Assembly: GCA_936450465.1 (NCBI GenBank)
Contig: OW388291.1
Location: forward strand, 82,473,436-82,537,435
Length of the DNA stretch: 64,000 nt
Direction: 5' to 3'
DNA from: Gibbula magus
Lineage: Eukaryota; Mollusca; Gastropoda; Trochida; Trochidae
Shown: in pieces, positions 28,601 to 41,855 of the stretch
How positions within the stretch are numbered: position 1 is the stretch's first letter
How the letters are laid out: every line of letters begins with the position of its first letter
Notes under the pieces: model-generated
Told to the model about the DNA's origin: nothing
Databases searched by the model: none
The model's input: only the letters and a program-made list of their open reading frames with translations
Position numbers and translations under genes: made by a program

Positions 28601-31600
28601 GTTCTCGTAGTTACACTTGATTGCATCCTTTAGGACTTTGAACGCAGAAGGTCTGGAAGAAATAAATTACAAAAGCTTAGCTCCATGCTCCCAAAGTAGG
28701 CCAGGCAAAAGTAATTATTGGTTCACAGATTGTTGGGTACAAAATGTCTGAAAGGCAGGAGGCTCAAAAAATGGGTAAAAGACAAAGTGTTCAGGCAAAA
28801 AATTAAATTGGGAGGGGAATTAGGCAACATTTTCTCATTGTTCCATCTCCCATTGTGTGGGAGATTCTGTGTAGCATTTTTTTTTTAAATTTGTCAAAAT
28901 TTTGGTTGGAGAATCAGTAAACCAACTAAATAATTTGTTTCACTCTAATACACATTAAAGGTGCATCCATTGTGTTTCATAAAATTTTATTTGGCTTTAA
29001 TACATTCAAACACACCATATGTGTTGTTAACAATACAAACAAATTCACTCAGCTTGCATATTCATCCCCAATCGTCAAACATATCATAATTACTAGTTTC
29101 CAATTAAAATCGAGTAACATCATTATGCATGTGCAAAAACCGAAAGTGCACGTCCTATTTACATGCACAGTAGTTATATGACCTATTGAACATTATCAAC
29201 CCAAATCTGTTAGTTTGTCTGGTTTAAATAAGATTCCAAAATTACGTTTGACCCATTGGCGCGCGCCACACGCGGTGCATTGTCCGGTTTTCGATCAGAA
29301 ATCGATACTTTTACCTTCATATCGTAAATATACTAAGTCCATTATCATCAAAATGGTAGTTTTCGGTAACAGTTGGTACTTCTCAATAAATTAAGACCAT
29401 TTATCACGTTTGGCATATTTGACCCCCAACAACACAATGGATGTACCTTTAATAGTTATCATATGTGAAAATAACATCATACATTTGAGATTTACAGAAA
29501 ACAAAATTGACATGTAAATGCACATTACGTCAACATAAATAATTTATCTTGAAATGTTACCATGGAAACACAACAAATTGAGACAATGATCTAACTGTAT
29601 ATGAAGACAACCAACTCACATTTGTTTTAATTTCACTAAACATGTGGATAGGTTAGCCCAGGCTTCATAGTTCTGTAAGAATATTAAACACATTGGTAAA
29701 GCATCAACAGGGTTTATATTCCAAGAAATAATCCTCCAACTTGATAATGATTTCAGCTCCTACCTCAAATAACACTGAGAGCCTTTAGTCAACAAAGTGA
29801 TATCTCAAATACTCTATCATTCTTTCATGTTGCAAATCTTTGTCACAAGTTAAATCTGAACACAGTTTTCTTTCCTAACAGTTAGACAAGTATCTTTGAA
29901 GATGGTATAAGAGAGATGAGGTTATATATGACATTATTACCATTATTACATTCGTATCATGAAAATAAAGAGGTACATAATCTATAATGGCTTTTTCTCT
30001 ATTTCATCAACAAATATATAACTTATAAGGCAGTAAATTAGTTTGTTACGGTGTGAATTATAAAAAAAAAACTATTTTTCAACGCATAGACAGAAAGATT
30101 GATGAGTATAATTCGAACTCCTATAATTATCATACAAGAATTAGATCACTTAGTTATTTATATTCTGATATTTCTGATATTAATAGTCTCCATCACTGGA
30201 TAATTTGAGCCTTGCCACATTTCCTTAATGTTCCCATGCTAGCAAGTCAGAGCCCACTATATGCATTTCAGGTACAGAACTCTGCTATGATAGTGCGGTA
30301 AAGTAAAGGAAAAGCTTCAAGGCTTAAATTAGCCAGTGATAAGGAATGTTGTAAGTTATGCCTTGCGGATTTGTTGATTCTGATGTTCTCACCTCAGTCT
30401 CTATGCCGACACACCTCCTGAAGGCTCGACACGCCTCCTCATACTGCCCCACTGTCATGGCGGTGCAGCCGAACGTAAACCAGACTGGAATCTGGAGAAA
30501 TAAACAAGTTTACACATCCCATTTTAATTTGATAGACAAAAAATGTTCAACAAAGAAATTAATATTACAGTGTACTGTATAGCAATAAACTTTGAAAACG
30601 AGATTCTTGATAACACCTTTTTCTTATGTTGTCCAATTCTAATGCCCTTCACAGACTATACTTTTCTTGACTTTACTGTCTGTCCGTCTAACCACTGTCC
30701 TGAAAGTTTGTCCAGAGCATAAACTCCTAAACTATACATGCTAGCTTACCCAAACTTGGTATACATGTCAACCATGATCCCTACATGTGCCTTTTGAGGG
30801 TTAGAATCTTTTGTGAATTTTAATTTTTTACTATTTCCATGGAAACATGACTAAACAGTGACTTGTGGAAGTCAATATTCTCTGGAGTTTATCTCCCAAA
30901 CTAAACATGGGATCCGCAGCCAAACTTGGTACACATGTTTACCATGATCCCTAGATGTGTCTTTTGAGGGTTAGAACTTTGAGGACTTTATTTTTCTATA
31001 TTTCCATGAAAACATGACTATAGAGCTTTTCTATAAGGAAGTCATTTTGTCTAGAGCAAATCTCCCAAACTATACATTCTGCCTCTTCCAAACTTGGTAC
31101 ACATGTCAACCATGATCCCTAGATATTCCCTTTGAGGTTTAGACCTGAATACCAATATTTTCAACTTTTGGGGGATTTTATTTTTTGCGGTTTCCATGGA
31201 AACCTGACCTTACCAGTGACTTGATGAGAAAGTCATGTTGGAGCATATCTCCAAAACTTTACATGCATTCTCCACCAGACTTGAGACATATTTGAACCAT
31301 AATCTTTAAATGTGATTTTTGTTGATTAAAGCTTTTAATGTGAATTTATTAAATTTAACAACTTACAATGAAATATGACAAGGTTACAAGAAAACTTGTG
31401 TGGGGGGGATGGTTGCTCCTACACTTGTATACTTAAGTGTTGATCCTCTCACCTGTAGACTGTTCACCTTCAGGGACTTCCCGAAACACTCCATAGCTTC
31501 CTTGTACTGGAAGAACATCGATGAAGAGGGAACAAAATGAATAGGGATGATAATTTACAATTGTATTCAATGTCATCCTACTTTTCATCAATAAACTAAT

Positions 31601-34600
31601 ATACAGAAAACCTATTCAGGAACTGTTTGTGTATTTCTTTACAAAATTATTAAAGTATTTTAGTCAGCACAAAACCATTTATACAAAGGAACCAACAAGT
31701 GGAATGATCCGGGACTAGCCCAAGGGGAGATCACTCACATCTTTGTTGCCGAAGTGGAGGTAGCCCATGCACCTCATGGCGCGTGCACTCCGTCCCTTGG
31801 AGAGGTCCCAGGCCTGCTGGTAGTGCTCCACTCTCCGCGTACAGTCTCCCAGGAAACAGTACAAGTTCGGGGTCTCCTTCACCGCCAGCTGCTCCTTTAT
31901 CAACGTCTCCGCCTAGGGGAATTGTATTCATTTGTTAGGTAATGAAAATAGAGTATAGAATCAACTCTACCGTTTCTGTCAGGCTTATAATGTGATTTGA
32001 TATGCATAGGTGGAGCAAGCTAAGTATTAAAGAATACATAAATTTCAATATCAGATATAAGATATTCAGACCCACCTTCTCCAGTTTGCCCATCTGCTGG
32101 TAGCACTCGATGGCTTCCTCCCACATCTGTAGTTTCTCGTAGATCAACAGCCCATCACTCATCAGCCCCAGGGACAGCAGCAACGTGGCTAGGTCTTTCT
32201 GGGTAACAAGTTACATAACAGCATAAACAGTATTCACAGAGAAAATGTCCTGGGTCCCATTGCACAAAACTTTAGTCACCATCGTTGCCTTAGTACAGTG
32301 TTTGTGCAACGACCCTCTGATAATAACAAAACCTCACGTTTGTACATCATTCTTCAGCAAGAGCAGTGATGGAGCTTGTAGTAACTGTTCTCACAATGAA
32401 CATCTCAGAAACACAAAACATAAGTATATTTATTAAACTGGAACATGTGTGCAAAAAACATGAGTATATAGCCTACACAATGTGGAAATAACAAGTACAA
32501 GCTTGGACAATCTCGCAAAAAAACATATCATTGAACATGAGCCTTTCTCAAAGACTCATTACCAAATTTGATCAAAATCACTCAACTGATAACATTGTTG
32601 ATGCCCAGTTTCTGACAAACAAGGTCTAAAACAATTTCATTTGGTCAGTGCTTGAAATGGATTCAAGAAGATGGTTATCAGCGCTTTGGGAATGATATTT
32701 ATCCTGGAAAGGCTCTATATGAGTGGACTATTATGTTATAATTATTATCACCTGCAGTGTCCACATGTTGGGCATCTTGGATGTGAAGAAGAACCTCTGT
32801 CTGTGACGGACCGGAGGGTGTACCCTTCCCATCTGGTTCACCAGCTCCTGTACAACATCATACAACGTTAGAAATAATAATAATAATAATAATAGTACAT
32901 TTATAATGCGCACATATCCATGCACAAAGTATGCTCAAGGCGCTACACAATTATTACCCTGAAGGAATCGTACTTTCAGTGCCGCCTATGAAGCGCTCCG
33001 CCTATCGCATAGGTCCTTACATTCCCATGTCCAGGTTCCCATTTGTACTGCTGGATGAATTGAGTGCAATGTGGATAAAGTGCCTTGCCCAAGGACACAA
33101 CACAGTATAAGACCCAGGTCACAAATGTTTGGTGTCTCCATCGGGATTCGAACCCGGGCCATTGGCGTGAGAGGCAGACATGCTAACCACTACACCACTG
33201 TGATACATGCCATTTAGATACAACAGGATACAGGTTCAATCAATAACTGTTATATTCTAATAACACTTTCATTATAAAAGCTATGAAACTTGCCCTGATA
33301 AAATCAAGTGTTCAAGCAAGATGTAAAGGCTTTGTAATAGTATGTAGATAAAGCTGACACTCACCTCGTACTGGTTCATGGAGCGCTCGACTCTACGCCG
33401 ACTGTCCCACTGCAGCTTGGAGCGGAGAGAGAGACACGTGGTACCCACACACCAGCTGCACATCTGCTCTATCAGGCCCTGTGAACCGGACACGTGATAA
33501 TAGTCTAGTCTAGTCCTAGGTACCTTCCAACTACCGTACTTGCTGAGATGATTTGAGGTTTAACCCTTTCACCCCTACATGCCTAAAATTAGGCACATAA
33601 ACATATTAGTGTTCAGGTTTCTTAGTGGTGAAAGGGTTAAGGCTGCTTGCAAGATTATTTCATTTATATCATGGCCCATATTATTATTACAGGGAGAAAG
33701 CCAACAACACCATTGTAGCTACTCATTGTGATGAAACCTGTAAGCATCGGCTGGAATCTAACCATCTACTTGGACAAAGTAATTTATGTGATAACTGTTT
33801 TTTTTATCACACTGTTCATATACTACATATGAAGATGCTGCATGAAGTGAACAAGTTTTATGGATTGTCAACTTATCTATTGTTATAGATGGGATGTTTA
33901 TCACTATTGTCTTATAAAATTAACTCCTGATATTCAATGATAAATTATAACAATATTAGATTTAATTTACATTTTTCTGTTTTTATAACATGCGAGTATA
34001 AGAGAGTGTAGACGGTACAGACCACCACATAGGTGAGGATTTCCTCCTCTGTGAGACGCTCCATGGCCACACTCCTCTTGTAGTTCTCCCTGTAGTACAG
34101 AAACAAATTAAGATGAATGTCAAAAATTGTGTGTGATGCATTTGATTTACTCATAGTAACATTTCAAATTGTGACAGGCAAAAGATGAATTTAAGTCTTT
34201 TCCAAATGCTCATAGACAGGAGTAGAGAACTCACATGCATCCATAGACGACAGCCTGTTCAAGCCCGGTGAGAGCTACACAGAATATCTGGTCCTGCTCA
34301 GAGAGTTTCACGCCATCAAGGACTGTGTCATCGTCTAGCGGTACGTTCTGAAAGATAGGAAACACATATAGCGTCAACACACAAACTCAGTGTTAGAACA
34401 AACTTTCAGTCTTCAGAGGTAGACGAGACATTCTTAAAATTTGAAACACCCCCCAATGTTTAACATTTTATTTATCAAAATACTGCTCTTGGCTCTGTAG
34501 CTTATCAGGTTTTAGTAGTCGGAGTGTCAACAAATCAACAAGTTGTAATCCATATTGGCCAAGCCGTCAATACACAACATTTCAGCTTTCTAAGGCTTTA

Positions 34601-37600
34601 GTTGTTGAAAATAAAACAAGTTAAGTTGCAAATTTATGGGAGCCAAAAGCCTCTTTGGGCTTTGTCGGTGGCCACAGAGTATTAAATTTATAATTAAAAT
34701 CTGCCAAAGTACTTAAATCCCAAAAGACAGACAGGCTTGCTGACCAATTCCACAACTTGCTCCATCTGACACTTACCAACACATGGCCTGTGAGCCGGCA
34801 CTATTTTGAACACTGCAAAGATGTATACACTGTACCTTAGGAATGTGTCTCTCCTGCCCAGTGTCCTGTGAGACTGGACGGACCCCCTCTTGTCTAGTCA
34901 CCGCCAGCATCAGCTGAGCTTTAGCCTCCTGCTGGAACTTGGTCCGCTTCCCTAGCGCTCCTGCAACATGTCATTCCATACGTTATATTGATATGTTACA
35001 CTACAGTTAATATCAGCTAATAAATAGGGCTTAAACAGTTCATACTTTACATTGATATGTTACACTACAGTTAATATCAGCTAATAAACAGGGCTTAAAC
35101 AGTTCATACTTTACATTGATATGTTACACTACAGTTAATATCAGCTAATAAATAGGGCTTAAACAGTTCATACTTTACATTGATATGTTACACTACAGTT
35201 AATATCAGCTAATAAATAGGGCTTAAACAGTTCATACTTTACATTGATATGTTACACTACAGTTAATATCAGCTAATAAACAGGGCTTAAACAGTTCATA
35301 CTTTACATTGATATGTTACACTACAGTTAATATCAGCTAATAAATAGGGCTTAAACAGTTCATACTTTACATTGATATGTTACACTACAGGTAATATCAG
35401 CTAATAAATAGGGCTTAAACAGTTCATACTTTACATTGATATGTTACACTACAGGTAATATCAGCTAATAAATAGGGCTTAAACAGTTCATACTTTACAT
35501 TGATATGTTACACTACAGGTAATATCAGCTAATAAATAGGGCTTAAACAGTTCATACTTTACATTGATATGTTACACTACAGTTAATATCAGCTAATAAA
35601 TAGGGCTTAAACAGTTCATACTTTACATTGATATGTTACACTACAGGTAATATCAGCTAATAAATAGGGCTTAAACAGTTCATACTTTACATTGATATGT
35701 TACACTACAGTTAATATCAGCTAATAAATAGGGCTTAAACAGTTCATACTTTACATTGATATGTTACACTACAGGTAATATCAGCTAATAAATAGGGCTT
35801 AAACAGTTCATACTTTACATTGATATGTTACACTACAGTTAATATCAGCTAATAAATAAGGGCTTAAACAGTTCATAACAACAATCGACCTGATTCCACG
35901 ATTTCTAGGAGAGTTGCCTTGTACATGAGATACATGCTTTTTACCAGATTTTAGGGGTCTGAGAAAGGGGGTTGCCTTACACTCAGTAATACGCGGTAGT
36001 TGAACCCAACACATTGCTATTGGAAAAAGAGGAAGTCTGCGTGTCGCCTCTTCCAAGCCTTGGCCCGATCCTTGGGGGTGAAGGCCTGACACAGTGACTA
36101 TGTAGGTGCTGTCATTGTGCTCATCCTCGCCCAGGCATCTTATGCAACTATCATATTATCAGCAACTATCCATTAATCAGAATTGATTTTTCTTTGTTTG
36201 ATAGTATGATATAGGCACTATGATATTGTGCTTTTTATAATGTCATCCATAGAAATGAATAACTTCACTTCAAAAACTGCTACCTTGTCAACCATTTATA
36301 TAATAGACATGTAACAATGTCATGATACGGCCAGAAGTGGCTTGAGTGTTCCATTTTTCACATGTACCTATTCCACCAAAAGAATGCAAACTATTGACCT
36401 GTTAAACCAATTTCAAGTCCAGAGAGTTTCTTCGCAGTGGGGAAGTGTTCTCTTGACCTGTTGTACTCGTAGTACGTGTGACACAGGTGTCCGGCTTCTA
36501 GATGGAACAACACGGCAATGTCTCTGTAATATAATGAAATAAAACTAGATTATTAATGTATAATTCAAGGATGGGAATCAAGAATTGTGATAATAGACAT
36601 TTTGTGCAACAAACAACGAGAACAAGGATGTTGATACAAAAATTTTATTGGAGCTAATATGTGAAGAACATATCATTGGGGGCTGACTCAGAATATTTTA
36701 AGCTTTGGTGAATAAGATTTAATGTGATTGTGATATGGCCGTGATGACCTTAAGGAAATAAGGATATGCCTAGGGGGGAAAAGCTATAAGGTTTGGAATA
36801 GCTGATTGCCAAGGATTATTAATAAGTAAAATAAAATATATGCCTGTTGTTGCACAAACTAAAATTTAAAAATTCTCATTTACTGGAAAGGTAATATAGA
36901 GATTAGTTCACATGTTTACAATAAAGGAGACAGCATAGTTTAATCATTTTAAAAATTCCAATTCCTTCTTCATTTGCAAATTTATTACCATTTTCTAGAT
37001 TGGTTGCAATATGTCAACCACTTCCTAGTACTCACTTGTGTTCTTCACTTGACAACAATTCTTCACGAATAGCAACTGTAAGTAAAACATAACATAAAAT
37101 ACATAAAGACACACTATTAATCACATTGTAGGCATGATAACAGGGTTGAAAATAACTGAGTTAATATTATTGATATGAACACATGTGCATATGTCTGTGA
37201 CGTCATGAAACAATTGTTCATGACGACACTGTAGGTTGCTGTCACAAGAGAAGTGAGAAGTTTCCTGACTACTTTCATGAAAATTAAATGGAATAGAATG
37301 GGTAATAAAAAAAAAATATTACTTGAACGTGTGCCATATGACTTTTACGAAACTCCTGCACATTTATGTATAAGTTTCACTCTTGTTCTGGCAATTAAAA
37401 AAATTCATACTAATTTCTTAAAAGTCATATGACACACTTCCTCGGGTAATAATCTCTCCCAACCAAAGTTAAAAGACAGGGTCCTGTGAAAATTTTATTT
37501 TGTGACTCTCAAATTCTTTTCCCATTTTAAAGGATACTTTGTGACCACACTGTCATTAGTCACCTAAGTCTTCAACACTTTATCATTATGATCCATCGCA

Positions 37601-40600
37601 TGGTTACATATTTGGATCAATATTCAGAGAAACAGTGATCAACACCAAAAACAAAACAATAGATGACAACTGGATATGTATAACCAAAGCTGTACGTAAG
37701 CATTCTTGATCTATAAAGACCTACCAGAATCTATGATCTCAAGGACTGTAGCTTTCAGTGTGGGCGACTTCTCTTCCAGCAAGTCCTGGTGTATACCAAT
37801 ATACCTCATCAGCCACCAGTCAGACGTCTGTCAGCCAACATATAACATCATCTTGTTAAACTTAGCACGACTTGGTTACTTCCATACAAATTTTGAAGTA
37901 TCTTAGTCACATAGTTTTTCAAGTTAGGCTCTTGTTTTGGAAAGATAAACTTCTATATTCATGCAATATTTAAATTCTGAATACAAATGTACACAAGTTG
38001 ATGATAGTTCATAGTTTAATCCAAAGTATAACACTGTCAAAGTTTATACCAGTAATGTGGTGAAATGTTTGCGACAGTCAAGGAAGATAACTCTTGCGAC
38101 ATAGAGCAGAGCAATGTGTCGGGCCAGTCCATACACGGGGGCGCCGTCCAGACTGAGGTCCTCCAAGATGAAGTCAGACAGTGCCTGTAACAGGAGCAAT
38201 GACAGAGGATGATGATATCAAACCTCAAACAAGTCAGGATTTGGAGGATGAAATGAATGTACAGCAACTTTCCAATTCATTGTCCAACTCCTACCATTAT
38301 TTCAACACTGTATTATGATGGACATGAAGAACGTTACTCAACCTTGTATTTCCGACCTAGTGAACATATTAATATTTCAAAGACTGTGGCGATATATAAT
38401 TTTAAGGAAAGAAGTACCACTGAAGCATAAATTTGAAATAATATGTTACCAGAATAAACAGATCTACATTGCGATTAAAACCTCTTTTTCAAAACACACA
38501 TTAAACAGTATTTCAGAGGTTAAGATGAATCCCAAAACAGTAATTAAATTTATTTCTCTCTGATAGTAAGACCTTCTGAGACTTGACGACTGCTGGAGAG
38601 AGGTAGGCTGTAGCGGGAGTGTCGGTGAGAGGTCCCGTCCAGTTGTTCTGTAGGAAGAGGTGTAGACATGCTGCTCCAACTAGCAACACCTCCAGCTCTC
38701 TGGGGGCAGATACTTTTATAGTTCACTACTTACATAATAGAAGAATCATTATATCATTTAAGGGAGGGTTCAATAAGGCTATTTTGGGTGGAATGAAATA
38801 AGGGGACATTACTGTTTAAAAAGTATTAATACATGATTATATCATGAATTTTTGCAACAGATTTTTTTATTGACAATCCACAAACAACCGATAACCCCAT
38901 TATCTAATTGATTGGTTAAACTCAAGTAGTAGTTTTACCACAGTTACTCATTCAGATCTTTATATTAGAATATGATTAAATATTTATTTAAATATATATT
39001 GTAATATTACATAACAACAAACAATTTGAGCGATGTACACTATGTATTTGTATCACTAAAAAAATCAGATGTATATACTCCTATATATTCTCAAGTCCTT
39101 CGTCAAGAAATCTAAATTTCTACTCACAAAATATTTCTGTTTTCATCTGTATTGAGAACAAATTTCTCCACATTGCTGCGAATGAGTTCATCCAGATGTT
39201 GCTTGTTCTCCGGATTGTCCTTGAGAAGTTTCTCTCCAACTTTGTCAGATAACAGTTCTTCAAACTGTCCATGCAGGAATTTGTTCACCAGCTGCCCGAC
39301 AGTGCTTTCATCTGAAACAAAAGGAAATATTACATGAACAAATTTAATTTGTATCTTATGATAATGTATGATCTTAGGTAAAGGTAGTGTTAGTTAATGA
39401 AAATATCTTCATACTTCATTGTATCATGTTGACAAATATTTTATATAGGCTACCTGGCAAATGTTTCATCACATTCAACAATCTTTCTTCTGAGGTTTGC
39501 AATATTTTTTATAATTTTTAATGTTGCATAAACCTGAATATTGAATTTCAAACAGCAGTATTCCTATCATTTACATGCCTCCCCATGTCATTTCTCTAAA
39601 AATATGAAGTCAAACACATGGAGTTCTTCTCGTAAATAGGCAATGGAAAAAGAGAGCGTCACATCAGCTTGGTGTGACTTCAAATGGAGAAATCAGATAA
39701 TAACATGATTGTAACTATTGGTGGCGGAAGTTCCAGTTTGTCAATGTCATGATTTGAAATAAAAGTCTGTTCTATCTTTAATAACAGATCGACTGGGACA
39801 CTTTAGATCTTAAAGAATGATCAATCACCGATCTATCATCAGCATCTGCCATCTTGGTTTTTTCACCTTACATGAAATGAAAACATGTTATATTTTACCT
39901 AATTTGACAACTTTTTAACAGGAAATTATAAAACATATACAATGATAGAAAGTTCACATAGTAATCATTATTTTGTTTTTCAACAAATATGCCCTTGTAT
40001 TATGTTGTCAAATATAAATTCATCAAAATATTGCCTTCAATAATATATTTCAATTGGAATATGTTTTATCATGTATTAATATCATATATGTTTAAACACC
40101 CTTTCAAATATAACACATTACAATTATGACAATGAACATAACAATTTAAGAATTAGAGAGCCAGATAAGTTGGTGAATGTGTAAATGTAAAAAGGTTAGA
40201 TACTGTGACACTTTGTTCAAAACAAAATTATGACATTTTGTGTTTGGAATTGCTAAGCACTTCTGAATGAAAGAATTCAATTGTCAGTAACACTTTTTGA
40301 ATTAGCACAACCAAATAAATTTCTTTATATCTATAAACTGGTTGACATTAATCGTTTTAATACACAAACATATTCAATCAATACAAGAAAAAAGTGAGCA
40401 TGGCTCACATGCCCCCGCCATTCGCTATCTGTCCATTGAGCATTATAGATGTCAAGGGTACTATCGTCCAAAGTATATTTGGGAAATGGCTCTGTTATTG
40501 CAAAATTTCATTTACCCAGAAATAATATTTTTCAGGTAACTTAATTGTTCCCATTAGACATCACAGCTCTTTTGGTACTAAGTTCAATTTCGGATTCAAT

Positions 40601-41413
40601 GGCCATAACTCCATAAAAATTAATATTTCAAACTGGTTTTCAAACTCGATAAAGAGTATGGTCATGAGTACTCACAAACAAAATTTCATTCACATAGGTT
40701 CAATAGTTTCCGAGAAAACTTGTCCGGATTGAACACAATAAAACAAGTCCAAAAAGTGAGTCTCCATGGAAACAATAAACAATTTAAATCTCAGAGAACT
40801 GAAAAATTGTCTGTGCGCGATGGGAAGAACATAGTTAACAATTGTACAAAGTTTGACCGTTGACTGTTTTTGAGAAAATTGACCTGACGGACGGAAAGAC
40901 GGACAGAATTTATGACCGCTATTTACCCCCAGGGGTATAATTATGTATAATATTAGTCATGTTTAGCAAAAAATTCGAAGTTAATCAATGTCACAAAATT
41001 ATAAATAATATCTATAAATCGGTACTGTTTTCATTTTTATTTATAAAATATTTCAAATTCTTTTCTTGAAATACATTTGTATTTTTCCTTTGCTGACAGC
41101 TTGTTTACGATAATTCAACAACAACTGTACCTTAATGTTTGTTTAAAAGACTACATCACTGTTGTTTAAATTAATTTTAAACATCTCAAATCGAAATCTC
41201 TCATCATTGATGAATGACATCATGATTATATCCTGTCATGATCTCTGTTCGCAATCACGCAATGTAAACATTGGATGTAGTGTTTATTCAACATGTTTGG
41301 CTTTCAAAATACGTATAAATCTATAAGAACCACTATTTCAATCAAATACCTTCAAAAGTTTGATCTTGTTCGAAGAGAATAATTGACAATTCACGATTTT
41401 TAACTGTATCCAT
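25602..41413 (-). CDS. TTC27: Tetratricopeptide repeat protein 27 (24 exons, 829 aa)
   Basis: Exons: 41413-41350, 39311-39128, 38699-38573, 38184-38050, 37827-37725, 37075-37036, 36523-36399, 34960-34836, 34347-34235, 34089-34023, 33478-33365, 32847-32752, 32198-32076, 31912-31739, 31506-31453, 30491-30393, 29672-29620, 28652-28574, 28398-28312, 28083-27970, 27532-27449, 26914-26803, 26103-26006, 25721-25602. All junctions are GT-AG and keep one frame over 2490 coding bases. Landmarks of the family include LQNNWTGPL, ALGKRTKFQ, RRVERSM, KETPNLYCFLGD, AWDLSKGRSARA and YEAWANLS; the C-terminal half carries the TPRs. Length is close to the vertebrate protein (about 843 aa). It is a TPR scaffold whose exact role is poorly defined. 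An in-frame ATG at 41479 would add 22 residues. A possible ATTAAA signal (complement of 25561-25566) lies 36 bases past the stop. Confidence 0.94.
25790..25890 (+). mobile_element. Decayed tRNA-derived SINE fragment (TTC27 intron 23)
   Basis: B-box-like GGGTTTGAATCC followed by AAAAAGTACAA, the same layout as at 23720-23850. The A box is not clear. Confidence 0.4.
26495..26600. mobile_element. Single-arm relative of the 60.3 kb fold-back element
   Basis: AAATACTAAACTCACTCG, then AATACCAAACCATTCACTC and CATAAACATGTTATCAAACG match one arm of the hairpin at 60344-60490. Only one arm is evident here. It lies in TTC27 intron 22. Confidence 0.6.
26998..27140 (+). mobile_element. SINE core-domain fragment (TTC27 intron 21)
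   Basis: GAGGTGAGTTGGGATGTAAC, then GAGTATTTCACTTACATCAT and GGCTACTAGTATTATTACAG with CAATGCCATGGTGGCTATGC. This is the same core as in the SINE at 6608-6872, without a tRNA head. Confidence 0.75.
28959..29448. mobile_element. 490 bp MITE with TTAA target duplication
   Basis: Ends AGGTGCATCCATTGTGTT and its complement AACACAATGGATGTACCT form inverted repeats, flanked by TTAA at 28955-28958 and 29449-29452. TTAA duplication is typical of piggyBac- and Kolobok-type transposition. A second, 5'-truncated copy lies at 44381-44857. Inserted in TTC27 intron 17. Confidence 0.85.
30660..31360. repeat. Diverged tandem repeat, about 180 bp period
   Basis: About four units, each carrying CCCAAACTATACATG, AAACTTGGTACACATGT, ACCATGATCCCTAGATGTG and TTTCCATGGAAACATGAC. 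The beginning has CTGTCTGTCCGTCTAACC. Related words occur at 40720-40930, 45660-45910 and 56400-56660, so this is one dispersed family. TTC27 intron 15. Confidence 0.75.
32865..33215 (-). mobile_element. Full-length-looking tRNA-derived SINE (TTC27 intron 11)
   Basis: On the minus strand the tRNA-like head has an A box (GTGGTGTAGTGGTTAGCATG) and a B box (CCCGGGTTCGAATCCC). It is followed by CCTTGGGCAAGGCACT and a tail with AGCGCCTTGAGCATAC ending in a (TTA)n microsatellite. This is the standard head-core-tail layout of a SINE, running antisense to the plus strand. Confidence 0.85.
33625..33785 (+). mobile_element. SINE core-domain fragment (TTC27 intron 10)
   Basis: GCAAGATTATTTCATTTATA, then TATTATTATTACAGGGAGAAAG and GATGAAACCTGTAAGCATCG parallel the fragment at 26998-27140. 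No tRNA head. Confidence 0.7.
34985..35878. repeat. 63 bp minisatellite, about 14 copies, at a splice acceptor
   Basis: The unit begins ACATTGATATGTTACACTAC, followed by AG(G/T)TAATATCAGC and TAATAAATAGGGCTTAAACAG. Copies differ mainly at AGTTAA versus AGGTAA and AAATAGGG versus AAACAGGG. In the transcript sense the array ends within about 25 bases of the TTC27 exon 8 acceptor, and each unit contains TGATATTAACTGTAG, a branch-point-like and acceptor-like word. Confidence 0.97.
35880..36135 (-). pseudogene. Possible decayed coding fragment of unknown origin
   Basis: One minus-strand frame reads AFTPKDRAKAWKRRHADFL, then QCVGFNYRVLLSVRQPPF, SMYLMYKATLLEIVES, interrupted by two stops. The composition (basic and hydrophobic alternation, few repeats) looks like former coding sequence rather than noise, but I do not recognise the family. 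It is distinct from TTC27, whose exons 7 and 8 flank it and join without it. Confidence 0.3.
37315..37462. mobile_element. Fold-back (MITE-like) hairpin (TTC27 intron 5)
   Basis: The left arm ATATTACTTGAACGTGTGCC continuing to ATATGACTTTTA pairs with the right arm AAAAGTCATATGACACACTT continuing to CCTCGGGTAATA. Arms of about 33 bases with a few mismatches and a loop of about 80 bases. Confidence 0.75.
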
Positions 41414-41689
41414 AATGTTATTTGCTTCGCATTGGTCTTCGCATGTATCACATGGAGGCTGACATGATGAATAATGCATTGTGGGATCGGTAAGTGCTTG
41501 CCGCTAAAAATATTTCAGATGGCTATAAAACGACGTTGCTTTCGAGTTCTTTATTTCTTTTATCAAGTTAATGCTTCATAATGTCATGTTTGAAAAGTAC
41601 ATTTTCATTAGTTTTACATTTTCCATTCTATTCAACATGTGTGTGCTGAAATAAAATTGTTCATTTGGTTACTATTTTTTTCTTTTTCT

Positions 41690-41855
41690 CAATTAGCGAT
41701 TACTTTTAAACCTCTCTTGAACGCGATTGCTCAATGTAGCGCTACGTCGCAAGGCGAGCAAACTTCGAGGAATTTGCACTGTGTCGTTCAAGAGAGAAGA
41801 AGCGCTCATTGAGCGCTACGAAGCGCTTCATTTTGTGGAACCGCCGATGTACGTA
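41690..41855. mobile_element. Isolated copy of the AGCGCT-rich fold-back element
   Basis: Reverse-complement relative of 571-800: TTTAAACCTCTCTTGAACGCG, GCTCAATGTAGCGCTAC, GCAAGGCGAGCAAAC and TGTCGTTCAAGAGAG occur in the same order on the other strand. It lies about 280 bases upstream of the TTC27 start. Confidence 0.75.

Noticed and set aside
30660..31360. CRISPR-like array
   Set aside because: Units are long, diverged and directly adjacent with no unique spacers; this is an animal tandem repeat.
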